5,470 bases of DNA, from NCBI GenBank assembly GCA_040880365.1, contig JBBDIO010000124.1, positions 1 to 5,470 of the forward strand, given 5' to 3'. A model generated the notes under the pieces. The model made no database searches. It was not told where the DNA came from and worked only from the letters and a program-made list of their open reading frames with translations. The stretch comes from JBBDIO01 sp040880365. GTDB lineage: Bacteria > Chloroflexota > Anaerolineae > Caldilineales > Caldilineaceae. The position numbers and the translations under genes were made by a program. How positions within the stretch are numbered: position 1 is the first letter of the stretch; each line of letters starts with the position of its first letter. This document shows positions 1-5,470 of the stretch, one piece after another.

Positions 1-417
1 GAAGGGTTCGCCGTCCTGCCAGGTCAGCCCCTCGCGCAGTTGAAAGGTAAAAACCAGACCGTCATCCGAGACCGTCCAGCTCTCCGCCAGATCGCCAACG
101 ATATTGCCTTCCCGATCATAGGTGATCAGCTTGGCATTGACCCATTTCTGGACAAAACCTTGCAGACCCTGAATGATGGTCATGGGATTGAAGTCGTTGG
201 GAACCTGACTATAGCCAAACCGCAGCACGTCACCGTCGCCCGCCGCGGCAGGTGCTTCAGCAGCTTCCTCCTCGGCGGCGGGCGTCGCTTCGGCTGCGGC
301 TTCGCCACCCGATTCGGCGGGTGCAGGCGACACCGGCGCGGTACACGCACCGATGACAAGCGCCAGCAATAGAAGCAGCGCAAGCGTTGCACGTTTTGAA
401 AAAAGTGTTCTTCGCAT
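1..417 (-). CDS. ABC transporter substrate-binding lipoprotein, family 5 (SBP_bac_5), 5' part only
   Basis: Predicted extracytoplasmic, lipid-anchored ligand-binding protein of an oligopeptide/dipeptide/oligosaccharide-type ABC importer. The window holds its first 139 codons; the frame stays open to base 1, so the rest lies outside. The N-terminus is a typical lipoprotein signal: basic residues (R2, R3, K8, R9), a leucine-rich core at about 11-22, and a lipobox IGAC with the lipidated cysteine at residue 25. Residues 26-60 form a low-complexity Ala/Glu/Pro linker. The mature domain starts near residue 64 (VLRFGYSQ) and shows family hallmarks: LITYDREGNIVGDLAESW (97-114), the SDDG turn (117-120) and LREGLTWQDGEPF (127-139). 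The ATG at 417 is preceded by a good Shine-Dalgarno and begins exactly at the signal peptide. Family members are normally around 500-600 residues, so about a quarter is visible. It lies 153 bases after the Gfo/Idh gene; permease and ATPase genes would be expected further downstream. The ligand cannot be told: this family binds peptides, nickel, opines and oligosaccharides. Family confident, substrate unknown. Confidence 0.93.
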   Translation of the reverse strand, partial: MRRTLFSKRATLALLLLLALVIGACTAPVSPAPAESGGEAAAEATPAAEEEAAEAPAAAGDGDVLRFGYSQVPNDFNPMTIIQGLQGFVQKWVNAKLITYDREGNIVGDLAESWTVSDDGLVFTFQLREGLTWQDGEPF

Positions 418-425
418 CGATTCAT

Positions 426-432
426 TCTCCTC
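426..432 (-). promoter_or_regulatory. Ribosome binding site of the substrate-binding protein gene
   Basis: On the minus strand this reads GAGGAGA, 8 bases before the ATG at 417. It decides the start: another ATG at 425-423 is out of frame and too close to the Shine-Dalgarno sequence. Confidence 0.75.
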
Positions 433-434
433 AG

Positions 435-464
435 TGTGATATCTAAAATTGTGACACATAAAGC
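435..464. repeat. Two adjacent 15-base direct repeats, possible operator
   Basis: On the plus strand TGTGATATCTAAAAT (435-449) is followed directly by TGTGACACATAAAGC (450-464). The units match at 10 of 15 positions, including TGTGA and TAAA. They lie over the candidate -10 and expected transcription start of the binding-protein gene, where a repressor could act. With only two imperfect copies in an AT-rich leader, chance is a real alternative. Confidence 0.25.
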
Positions 465-483
465 ACGGATACCTATCTGTAAA
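455..483 (-). promoter_or_regulatory. Candidate sigma70-type promoter for the substrate-binding protein
   Basis: The minus strand reads TTTACA (483-478; five of six matches to TTGACA), a 17-base spacer, then TATGTG (460-455; three of six matches to TATAAT). The surrounding leader, about 418-485, is AT-rich compared with the GC-rich genes around it. A start of transcription near 448 would leave a leader of about 30 bases carrying the ribosome binding site. The -10 match is weak and the organism's consensus is unknown, so this is a tentative call. Confidence 0.35.
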
Positions 484-570
484 CTCAACTATCACCGGGG
501 CAACTGGCAGACTGTAGGGACATCTGGACGGTCGCTCCGGTTCGGATGACTCGCAATGTGGAGAATGGGC

Positions 571-1659
571 CTATTTGCGGCGGAACCGCGCGGGGATAGC
601 ATCCTGGGCAATCTCTGCCGAAAGCATACGCAGCGAACGATCTGCCAGCGGCAGCGCCACCCGCGCCCCCCCCTGGCGATGACTTTCGCGCAGCGCGACG
701 GCAATTTCCAGCGCGGCCAGCCCATCTGCGCCCGAACAACGCGGCGGCGCGCCCGTCTCAATCCCCCGCACCAAATCCTGAATAATGCTGATGCCTGTGC
801 CCTGAATCCGGGTGGGCCACGGAAATGGCAGCCGCGCGGGCAGGGGCGGCCCGCCTTCCTCATTGGCAATGCGCGCCGTATACTCCCAGTCGGAACCGTT
901 CCATATACCACGTACGCGACCTTCGCTGCCGATCACATCGAATTCCCAAAAAGCCGCGCCCGTGGGCATCCCCCGGATATAGGCGCGCACACCGTTGTCA
1001 AATGCCAGATAGCCATTGCCCATCAGGTCTTCATCGCCCGCCGCCGCCGCATCGGATTCCATTTCGCCCCACACCCATAGCACTTCGCCGCCCGCCAGAT
1101 AACGCACGGTATCAATCAGATGGCTGCCATTGTGCGAAAGGCCACACTGCCCATAGGCTGTCACTTGCAGCAGCATACCCAGCTTGCCCGCGTCGGCGTA
1201 GGCGCGAATCTGGGAATAGAACGGATTCCAGCGGCGCGCCGTGTTCACCGCCAGTGTCACATTGTTCTCGCGGCAGACCGCAACCGCGGCATCAGCCTCG
1301 GCCAGCGACAACGCCAGCGGCTTCTCCGACCAGATAGCGCGCACCCCCGAACGCGCCACATCCTGAATAATCTGCGACCGATTGCGCGCACTCGTACAGA
1401 TGCTCACCATATCCAGCGATTCGTTCGCCAGCATATCGTTGTAGTGGGCATAGAGCGACCGCGGTTCGATTCCCCAGCGCTCGCCAAACAGGGTGCGCTG
1501 TTCATCATGCGGATCGGCACCGGCGATCAGCTTCACATTAGGCGCAGCAGCATAAGAAGGCGCATGGGCATAGGGCAAAAATACCGACCCACCCTGGCGC
1601 ACTTCATCGTCATAGGTGCTCCCCATGCGCCCCAGACCGATCACCGCAGCTTTATACAT
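571..1659 (-). CDS. Gfo/Idh/MocA-family NAD(P)-dependent oxidoreductase
   Basis: A 362-residue cytoplasmic dehydrogenase, the usual size for this family, whose members oxidise or reduce sugars, inositols and related polyols. The N-terminal Rossmann domain opens with MYKAAVIGLGRMG, giving the GxGxxG dinucleotide-binding motif at 8-13, and the EKP signature lies at 112-114, where the family's active-site lysine is K113. The C-terminal alpha/beta domain holds HNGSHLIDTVRYLAG (176-190), in which H180 and D183 occupy the places of the conserved catalytic His and Asp. I chose the ATG at 1659 because the Rossmann strand begins immediately after it and AAGAG sits 6 bases upstream. In-frame ATGs at 1677 and 1713 would add 6 or 18 residues that look unrelated to the family. 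The gene follows the MBL gene by 77 bases with no visible terminator. The substrate is not predictable from sequence; a sugar, inositol or modified-sugar oxidoreductase is the general expectation. Confidence 0.92.
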   Translation of the reverse strand: MYKAAVIGLGRMGSTYDDEVRQGGSVFLPYAHAPSYAAAPNVKLIAGADPHDEQRTLFGERWGIEPRSLYAHYNDMLANESLDMVSICTSARNRSQIIQDVARSGVRAIWSEKPLALSLAEADAAVAVCRENNVTLAVNTARRWNPFYSQIRAYADAGKLGMLLQVTAYGQCGLSHNGSHLIDTVRYLAGGEVLWVWGEMESDAAAAGDEDLMGNGYLAFDNGVRAYIRGMPTGAAFWEFDVIGSEGRVRGIWNGSDWEYTARIANEEGGPPLPARLPFPWPTRIQGTGISIIQDLVRGIETGAPPRCSGADGLAALEIAVALRESHRQGGARVALPLADRSLRMLSAEIAQDAIPARFRRK

Positions 1660-1736
1660 AGCTGGCTCTTTTCCCATGCGCAGACCCCGTAAGGGCGTGC
1701 AAAGACAAAGCAATTGGTAGGTTGATGATGGGCCGG

Positions 1737-2459
1737 TTAATAGTCTGCCGGTGGGCGAAAGGTGATGCCCGATTGCCCGATGGACGGGGGCACAAAGCCC
1801 TGCTGCATGGCGGCCAGGGCGAGGTCAATGTGATGTTGTCCATTGTGCAGCGCGAATAATAAATGGCCGGGCAAAAGCGCATCCACGCCCAAATCGGCCA
1901 ACCGCGGCAGATACTCGCGATATGGCCCCAACTCGGAACCTTCCGCATTGATCAGCCCGATGACTCCGTGAATGAACACAATATCGGCGGCAAAGAGCAC
2001 CCGATAGCCATCCAGATCCAGCAAGAACCCACAAATGCCCTCGCTGTGACCCGGCACCTGAATCACCTCCAGCGCGAGATCGCCCACCCGCAGCGGCTGC
2101 CCGTGCACCAGCCCCTGATCGACCGGACATGCAATCAGACCGGGCGCCGCGGCTTCCAGGCGGTGGCGTTCTATCTCTGGCAAATAGACCGGCGCATCCA
2201 GGCGCGCCCGCCAGCCTGCTGCGCCGCGGGCATGGTCAGCGTGCCAATGGGTCAGCAAAATGTGGCGAATGCGTTGCACGTCATAGCCGTCTTGGGTCAG
2301 GTTTGCCACAATGCGCGTATAGCTTTCGGGGCGTCCGCCCCCGGCATCAATCAAAGCCAGCTCACTGCCGCCGTCCAGCAGATACACATGGCAGTCCCAA
2401 CTATCCGACAGCCCCATTTCGCCGCTGCCGACCAGGGCAATCCGCGGATGTAAACGCAT
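1737..2459 (-). CDS. MBL-fold metallohydrolase, glyoxalase II-like
   Basis: A 240-residue protein with a complete metallo-beta-lactamase-fold metal site. After two N-terminal beta strands (CHVYLLDG, 23-30, and LALIDAG, 34-40) comes THWHADHARG (70-79), the HxHxDH motif with H71, H73, D75 and H76. H138 lies in PGHSEG, D159 in FAADIVF and H199 in LPGH, so all ligands for a two-metal centre (normally zinc, sometimes iron or manganese) are present. No signal peptide is seen, so it should be cytoplasmic. Size and motif spacing resemble glyoxalase II-like thioesterases and small lactone- or ester-cleaving MBL proteins rather than true beta-lactamases or nucleases. It starts 5 bases after the PLP-enzyme stop codon, with its Shine-Dalgarno inside that gene, so the two are almost certainly co-transcribed. 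A plausible role is hydrolysis of a thioester, lactone or ester intermediate made by its neighbours; this is inferred from context only. Confidence 0.92.
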   Translation of the reverse strand: MRLHPRIALVGSGEMGLSDSWDCHVYLLDGGSELALIDAGGGRPESYTRIVANLTQDGYDVQRIRHILLTHWHADHARGAAGWRARLDAPVYLPEIERHRLEAAAPGLIACPVDQGLVHGQPLRVGDLALEVIQVPGHSEGICGFLLDLDGYRVLFAADIVFIHGVIGLINAEGSELGPYREYLPRLADLGVDALLPGHLLFALHNGQHHIDLALAAMQQGFVPPSIGQSGITFRPPADY

Positions 2460-2464
2460 GGCGA

Positions 2465-3703
2465 CTACGCCTCCACAAATTCCAGAATCTGGGCCGCAGT
2501 AATCTGGCGCAATTCCTGCTCGGCAGTCATGCGTTGCACCGCTGCGGTATCCTTAAAGCCAATGCCCGTGAGCCAGCACGCGACGCGTTCGTCGCCTGTC
2601 AGCCGTCCTGCCGCCAAATCGGCGCGCACCGCCGCCAAAGTAATCGCCGCCGCCGGTTCCACAAAAAGTCCCTCGCGACTCGCCAGCTCGGCCTGGGCGC
2701 GATAGGTCTCGGCATCCGGCACAGAGACCACCCACCCGTTCGAGGCCTGCACGCCGCGCAAGACCAAATCGCCGTCGGGCGGCGCGGTTAACTGCAAACC
2801 AGATATTTCACTTGTGCAATCAGAAATCGTGCCCACCTGCGAATCTCCGCGCGCCCAGGCCTGGGCAATGCCGTCACATCCCGCCGGTTGCACCGCCACC
2901 ATGCGCGGCAGATTCGTACTATTGCCCGCAGCGTGGGCTTCTATAAACCCGCGCCACGACGCCGCAAACAGGCCACCGCCCCCCGCCGGCACATAGACCA
3001 CATCGGGCGCGGTGCCTCCCAGCTGCTCGCATACCTCATAGGCGATGGTCTTGACGCCGTCCATCGCATGGGGACTGAACTTGTGGGCCGTCACCAGCAT
3101 GAGCCAGTCGCGGGCCGTGCAAACCTGCCCAATATTGGCCCAGGTCTCCACCTCGACCACCGGATCGTAGCCCAGCCTCTGCACCGCCATGATATGGGGT
3201 CCATAGGCCATAATCTGGGCAATTTTGGCGCGGCTGGCCTTCTCCAGCGTAAAGAGATAGCCCTCAAGCCCTGCGCGCACGCCATAGGCAGCCATTGCCG
3301 CCCCCGCATTGCCCGAAGAAGTCGCTGCCCAGGCCGTTTTACCCAATTCGCGCAGGCGCGCCATCCCCACGGCGGCAATGCGGTCCTTATACGAGCCGGT
3401 AGGATTGCTCCCCTCCAGCTTGAAATACAACTCGGGTATGCCCAGCGTCTTGCCCAGGTACGCCGATTGCAACAAGGGTGTATTGCCCTCGCCCAGGCTC
3501 ACCAAATGTGACGCATCGTTAAGCGGCAAATGATCCAGATAGCGCCACAACCCCGGCAGATGGGGTTGCGGGTAGATGGCGCGCTGGGTATAGTGGACCT
3601 GTACAATATCCCCGCACGCGGGACAGGAATTTATGTTCGCGTCGGGTCCTTGCCAGGCGCAACGACTACATTCCAGCGCAAATTTGGGTCCAGGCGTATT
3701 CAC
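2465..3703 (-). CDS. Threonine synthase-family PLP-dependent enzyme
   Basis: A 412-residue fold-type II PLP enzyme most like threonine synthase (ThrC), which turns O-phosphohomoserine into threonine. An N-terminal zinc-ribbon-like segment has CxxC pairs at C12/C15 and C27/C30, as in many ThrC-like proteins. Then come LGEGNTPLL (70-78), the cofactor lysine K106 in NPTGSYKDR (100-108), SSGNAG (129-134), the PLP-phosphate loop PAGGGGLF (239-246), FVEPAAA (347-353) and a C-terminal LTGIGFKD (378-385). Several differ from textbook ThrC: SYKDR for SFKDR, TGIG for TGHG, and SPHAMDGVKTIAYE (210-223) where ThrC usually has NPYRxEGxKT. The start is a GTG at 3703, just before the zinc ribbon, with only a weak GGAAA upstream; no better in-frame start was seen. 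It sits with redox and hydrolase genes, not with other threonine genes (hom, thrB), so a catabolic beta/gamma-eliminating or replacing role, such as a threonine/serine ammonia-lyase-like activity, is possible. Family confident, reaction uncertain. Confidence 0.88.
   Translation of the reverse strand: MNTPGPKFALECSRCAWQGPDANINSCPACGDIVQVHYTQRAIYPQPHLPGLWRYLDHLPLNDASHLVSLGEGNTPLLQSAYLGKTLGIPELYFKLEGSNPTGSYKDRIAAVGMARLRELGKTAWAATSSGNAGAAMAAYGVRAGLEGYLFTLEKASRAKIAQIMAYGPHIMAVQRLGYDPVVEVETWANIGQVCTARDWLMLVTAHKFSPHAMDGVKTIAYEVCEQLGGTAPDVVYVPAGGGGLFAASWRGFIEAHAAGNSTNLPRMVAVQPAGCDGIAQAWARGDSQVGTISDCTSEISGLQLTAPPDGDLVLRGVQASNGWVVSVPDAETYRAQAELASREGLFVEPAAAITLAAVRADLAAGRLTGDERVACWLTGIGFKDTAAVQRMTAEQELRQITAAQILEFVEA
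2470..2474 (-). promoter_or_regulatory. Ribosome binding site of the MBL gene, inside the upstream coding region
   Basis: GGAGG on the minus strand, 10 bases before the ATG at 2459. It lies within the last codons (Val-Glu-Ala) of the PLP-enzyme gene, so ribosomes ending that gene pass over it. This suggests translational coupling. Confidence 0.6.
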
Positions 3704-3779
3704 TATGCAGAATTTCCATGTTGAACGACTTTAACGCGGGTGCCCAATCTTGGCTTGTCTCAGCGGAGTTCCGTACAGG

Positions 3780-4457
3780 CTAGATCAGCGCATTTTCGGC
3801 AAGCGCCGCCAAAACCGTATCGGCAATCAATGTGTGTCCGCGGTCATTGGGGTGCATCCCATCCAGTAAAAGGGCGCTATAGGCTTCATCGGTAGCAGTG
3901 CCCTCAGATGAAGTAGCCGTGTTGGGTTGCCAGGCGCGGAATGCGCGGTTGATATCAATGCACAAAGTTTGGGTCGCGACGGCAAGTTCACACACACGGG
4001 CCACATATTGATCCAAGACCACATTAAAGCCCGCGTGCGTAGCCGGATCATAGGGCGCATGTCTATAGAGCAGGCGCAGCTGTGGCGTCCATGCCAACGG
4101 ATTCGGCGTCATCAGCACAGGTGTAATTGCGTAGGCGTGCAGTTCTGTCACCATCGCGGCCAGGTTTTCCTCATATTCGGCCAGAGAGATGCGCGGTGTG
4201 CGCACGGGCGGCGTCTTCCATACGTCTACCGCGGCATCGTTGATGCCAAACTGAATCAAGACGAGCTGCGGCTGCCGGGCAATCACATCCGCCGCCAAAC
4301 GTGCCCGCGCCCCGCGTGTATGATCCCCGCGCGCCCCAGCGTTGACAACCCCTACCGACTTGCCCATCTCCAGCAACGCGGCGTGTAGCCGTTCAGCATA
4401 GACCTGGAGCGGAAAGCGCGCCGCAGTAGTCGAATCGCCAAACGCGACAATCTGCAT
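3780..4457 (-). CDS. SGNH/GDSL-family hydrolase (esterase/deacylase)
   Basis: A 225-residue serine hydrolase, full length for a single-domain SGNH protein. All four signature blocks are visible: block I FGDSTT (6-11) with nucleophile S9; block II NAGARGDHT (39-47) with oxyanion-hole G44; block III FGINDA (70-75) with N73; and block V LLDGMHPNDRGH (197-208) with D199 and H202. Family members remove acetyl or other acyl groups from sugars, glycans, lipids or thioesters. The ATG at 4457 leads straight into the first beta strand (MQIVAFGDST), so there is no signal peptide and the enzyme should be cytoplasmic, acting on something already taken up. A perfect AGGAGG lies 7 bases upstream. The gene begins 11 bases after the MDR gene and is followed by a 76-base gap before the PLP enzyme. 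De-acylation of an imported sugar or conjugate fits the neighbours but is inference. Confidence 0.93.
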   Translation of the reverse strand: MQIVAFGDSTTAARFPLQVYAERLHAALLEMGKSVGVVNAGARGDHTRGARARLAADVIARQPQLVLIQFGINDAAVDVWKTPPVRTPRISLAEYEENLAAMVTELHAYAITPVLMTPNPLAWTPQLRLLYRHAPYDPATHAGFNVVLDQYVARVCELAVATQTLCIDINRAFRAWQPNTATSSEGTATDEAYSALLLDGMHPNDRGHTLIADTVLAALAENALI

Positions 4458-4464
4458 CGACGTG

Positions 4465-4470
4465 CCTCCT
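4465..4470 (-). promoter_or_regulatory. Perfect Shine-Dalgarno of the SGNH gene overlapping the MDR stop codon
   Basis: AGGAGG on the minus strand, 7 bases before the ATG at 4457. The preceding T completes the TAG stop codon (4471-4469) of the MDR gene, so stop and ribosome binding site share bases (TAGGAGG). This arrangement favours re-initiation and equal expression of the two proteins. Confidence 0.8.
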
Positions 4471-5470
4471 ATCCGCTCGATTCGGCATCCCAGGTAAAAA
4501 AGACGCTCATCCAGCCTGCGGTCGAAGCGTCCATCATGTCATAGAGTTCCGGTGCGTCGTCACCCGGCACCACATGCGTCACCAGCGGCGCCACATCCAG
4601 ATCGCCGCGCGCAATCATATCCCAGATCACCTGACGATTGCGCGCCCGCGACCAGGGCCAATAGGGGTGGGGATCGGCAATGCCGGTTTCATACGATCCC
4701 ATCACCTTCAGCTCGCGCCGAAAGAGTTCGTTGGTTTCAATCGCCACCTGGCCGCCCGTTGCGCCGATTAACACGATCCGTCCCCGGTCGGCGGCTGCTT
4801 TGAGCAAAACCGGATAGTTGGCAATCACCGACGTACAGTGAAACTGCACGTCCGCGCCCCCGTCCGGCTCCAGACCGGGCAATGCGCCGCGAAACCGCCA
4901 GTCGCTGTAGGTAATCTCTCGAATCGCGGCCACCGGCTCCTGTTCGCCCACATGCACCACATGCGTCGCGCCGGCCTGTTCGGCAAGCGCCAGGCGCGCC
5001 GGATCGAGATCCACGCCAATCACCGGATAGGCCCCCGAACGCCGCGCCATTTGTACCGTCAGGTTGCCAATCACGCCCAGGCCATGTACCGCCGCCGCTT
5101 CGCCCAACTGGATTTGTCCCCGACGAATGCCGTGGAGTGCAATATCCCCCAATACGCCAAAACAGGCCTGGATATCGTCCAGCGCCGCGGGAACGCGTTG
5201 CAGCATATATTGCTGGGGAACCGAGGCCGGATCATTGGCGTCGCCCGGTGTCACCACCCAGTGCGAACCATGATTGCCGCTGCACAATACGCGTTCGCCC
5301 ACTGCCCAGCCCGAAACCGCGTCGCCCACCTGTTCAATCTCGCCAATCGCGGTATAGCCCAGCCCGGCTTCGGGCAAAGGTGTCTGCGCGGCTGCGCTTT
5401 GGGCTTGCCTTCGCCGCCGCACACCGTTCATCTCGGTGCCGGCCGAAACCTGGCTGGTATGGATGCGCAC
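4469..5470 (-). CDS. Medium-chain dehydrogenase/reductase (zinc-ADH-like, SAGTE type), 5' end missing
   Basis: The last 333 codons of an MDR-superfamily NAD(P)-dependent oxidoreductase; the frame is open to the window edge. The GTG at 5470 is an internal Val, not a start: the text begins mid-strand at RIHTSQVSAGTE, and relatives have roughly 25-35 residues before it. Numbering from the first visible codon, the N-terminal GroES-like domain includes SAGTE (9-13), GLGYTAIGEIEQVG (36-49) and WAVGERVLC (55-63). The Rossmann domain has GLGVIG (130-135), and D154 ends the second strand (VIGVDLD), favouring NAD over NADP. Where classical zinc enzymes have the Cys-Gly-x-Cys ligand and a GHE motif, this protein has SAGTE and GYT, and the four-Cys structural zinc lobe is absent. 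It therefore belongs with the SAGTE-type MDR proteins (BchC-like and sugar-linked dehydrogenases), not with classical zinc alcohol dehydrogenases. It is the first visible gene of the cluster and is coupled to the SGNH gene. Substrate unknown, probably a sugar- or polyol-like alcohol. Confidence 0.9.
   Translation of the reverse strand: MRIHTSQVSAGTEMNGVRRRRQAQSAAAQTPLPEAGLGYTAIGEIEQVGDAVSGWAVGERVLCSGNHGSHWVVTPGDANDPASVPQQYMLQRVPAALDDIQACFGVLGDIALHGIRRGQIQLGEAAAVHGLGVIGNLTVQMARRSGAYPVIGVDLDPARLALAEQAGATHVVHVGEQEPVAAIREITYSDWRFRGALPGLEPDGGADVQFHCTSVIANYPVLLKAAADRGRIVLIGATGGQVAIETNELFRRELKVMGSYETGIADPHPYWPWSRARNRQVIWDMIARGDLDVAPLVTHVVPGDDAPELYDMMDASTAGWMSVFFTWDAESSG

Noticed and set aside
40..372. 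Plus-strand open frame of 110 codons over the binding-protein gene
   Set aside because: It is antisense to a gene with clear lipoprotein and SBP family motifs. Its own translation is Arg/Gly-rich and resembles no family.
556..1692. Three long plus-strand open frames (556-1080, 825-1337, 1120-1692) opposite the Gfo/Idh gene
   Set aside because: They are shadows caused by the high-GC codon pattern of the real minus-strand gene. Their translations are rich in Arg, His and Pro with no recognisable motif, and they overlap each other.
1660..1713. Longer start for the Gfo/Idh gene at 1713 or 1677
   Set aside because: The extra residues precede the Rossmann strand, which normally begins right at the N-terminus, and the ATG at 1659 has a better-placed AAGAG.
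1680..1736. CCCTTACGGG in the gap before the Gfo/Idh gene as a terminator or operator
   Set aside because: Only a 3-base stem with no T tract; no believable -35/-10 pair was found in this gap either.
1863..3511. Plus-strand open frames of about 200 codons (1863-2453, 2129-2791, 2888-3511) opposite the MBL and PLP-enzyme genes
   Set aside because: The opposite strand encodes complete, motif-rich enzymes across the whole stretch. The plus-strand products show no family features.
3666..3719. A 17-codon open frame from ATG 3719 overlapping the GTG start of the PLP enzyme, as a possible leader peptide
   Set aside because: It has no Shine-Dalgarno and no run of regulatory codons (no Thr, Ile or Leu cluster), and can be explained by chance.
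3759..3780. Small inverted repeat CGGAACTCCG just after the SGNH stop as a terminator
   Set aside because: The stem is 4 bases with a 2-base loop and no following T tract, so it is too weak for a rho-independent terminator.
5468..5470. GTG at the window edge as the MDR start codon
   Set aside because: The residues that follow belong to the middle of the first MDR strand, so the true start must lie outside the window.

Overview
The window is a GC-rich stretch of bacterial DNA. Six genes, all on the minus strand, fill almost all of it. Read in the direction of transcription (high to low coordinates) they are: a medium-chain (zinc-alcohol-dehydrogenase-like) oxidoreductase whose 5' end lies outside the window; a small SGNH/GDSL hydrolase; a threonine-synthase-family PLP enzyme; a metallo-beta-lactamase-fold hydrolase; a Gfo/Idh/MocA oxidoreductase; and the first 139 codons of a family-5 (peptide/oligosaccharide-type) ABC transporter substrate-binding lipoprotein. 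No RNA gene, mobile element, CRISPR array or clear rho-independent terminator was seen. No gap between genes exceeds 153 bases.

The host is probably a member of the Chloroflexota (Anaerolineae/Caldilineae-like). The main hint is the lipoprotein: its lipobox cysteine is followed by a long Ala/Glu/Pro-rich linker, a style common in substrate-binding proteins of that phylum. High GC and same-strand clusters mixing MDR, Gfo/Idh and SGNH genes fit too, but other environmental lineages (for example Poribacteria-like bacteria) cannot be excluded from 5.5 kb.

The first five genes look like one operon. The MDR stop codon lies inside the perfect AGGAGG of the SGNH gene (11-base gap), and the PLP enzyme and MBL genes are 5 bases apart with the MBL Shine-Dalgarno inside PLP coding sequence. 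Gaps of 76 and 77 bases precede the PLP and Gfo/Idh genes, and neither holds a visible terminator or promoter. The binding protein has a 153-base, partly AT-rich leader with a plausible sigma70-type promoter, a good ribosome binding site and a small direct repeat, so it may start its own transcript.

Taken together, this looks like a small-molecule uptake and catabolism locus. The lipoprotein would capture a substrate outside the cell. Cytoplasmic enzymes would then remove an ester or acyl group (SGNH), hydrolyse a thioester, lactone or similar bond (MBL), carry out NAD(P)-dependent redox on a sugar- or polyol-like compound (Gfo/Idh and MDR), and eliminate or replace a beta/gamma substituent of an amino acid (PLP enzyme). 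The real substrate cannot be read from the sequence. No clearly new kind of system is present; the most unusual points are the mix of enzymes, the MDR protein lacking the usual zinc ligands, and the non-canonical active-site signatures of the threonine-synthase homologue.
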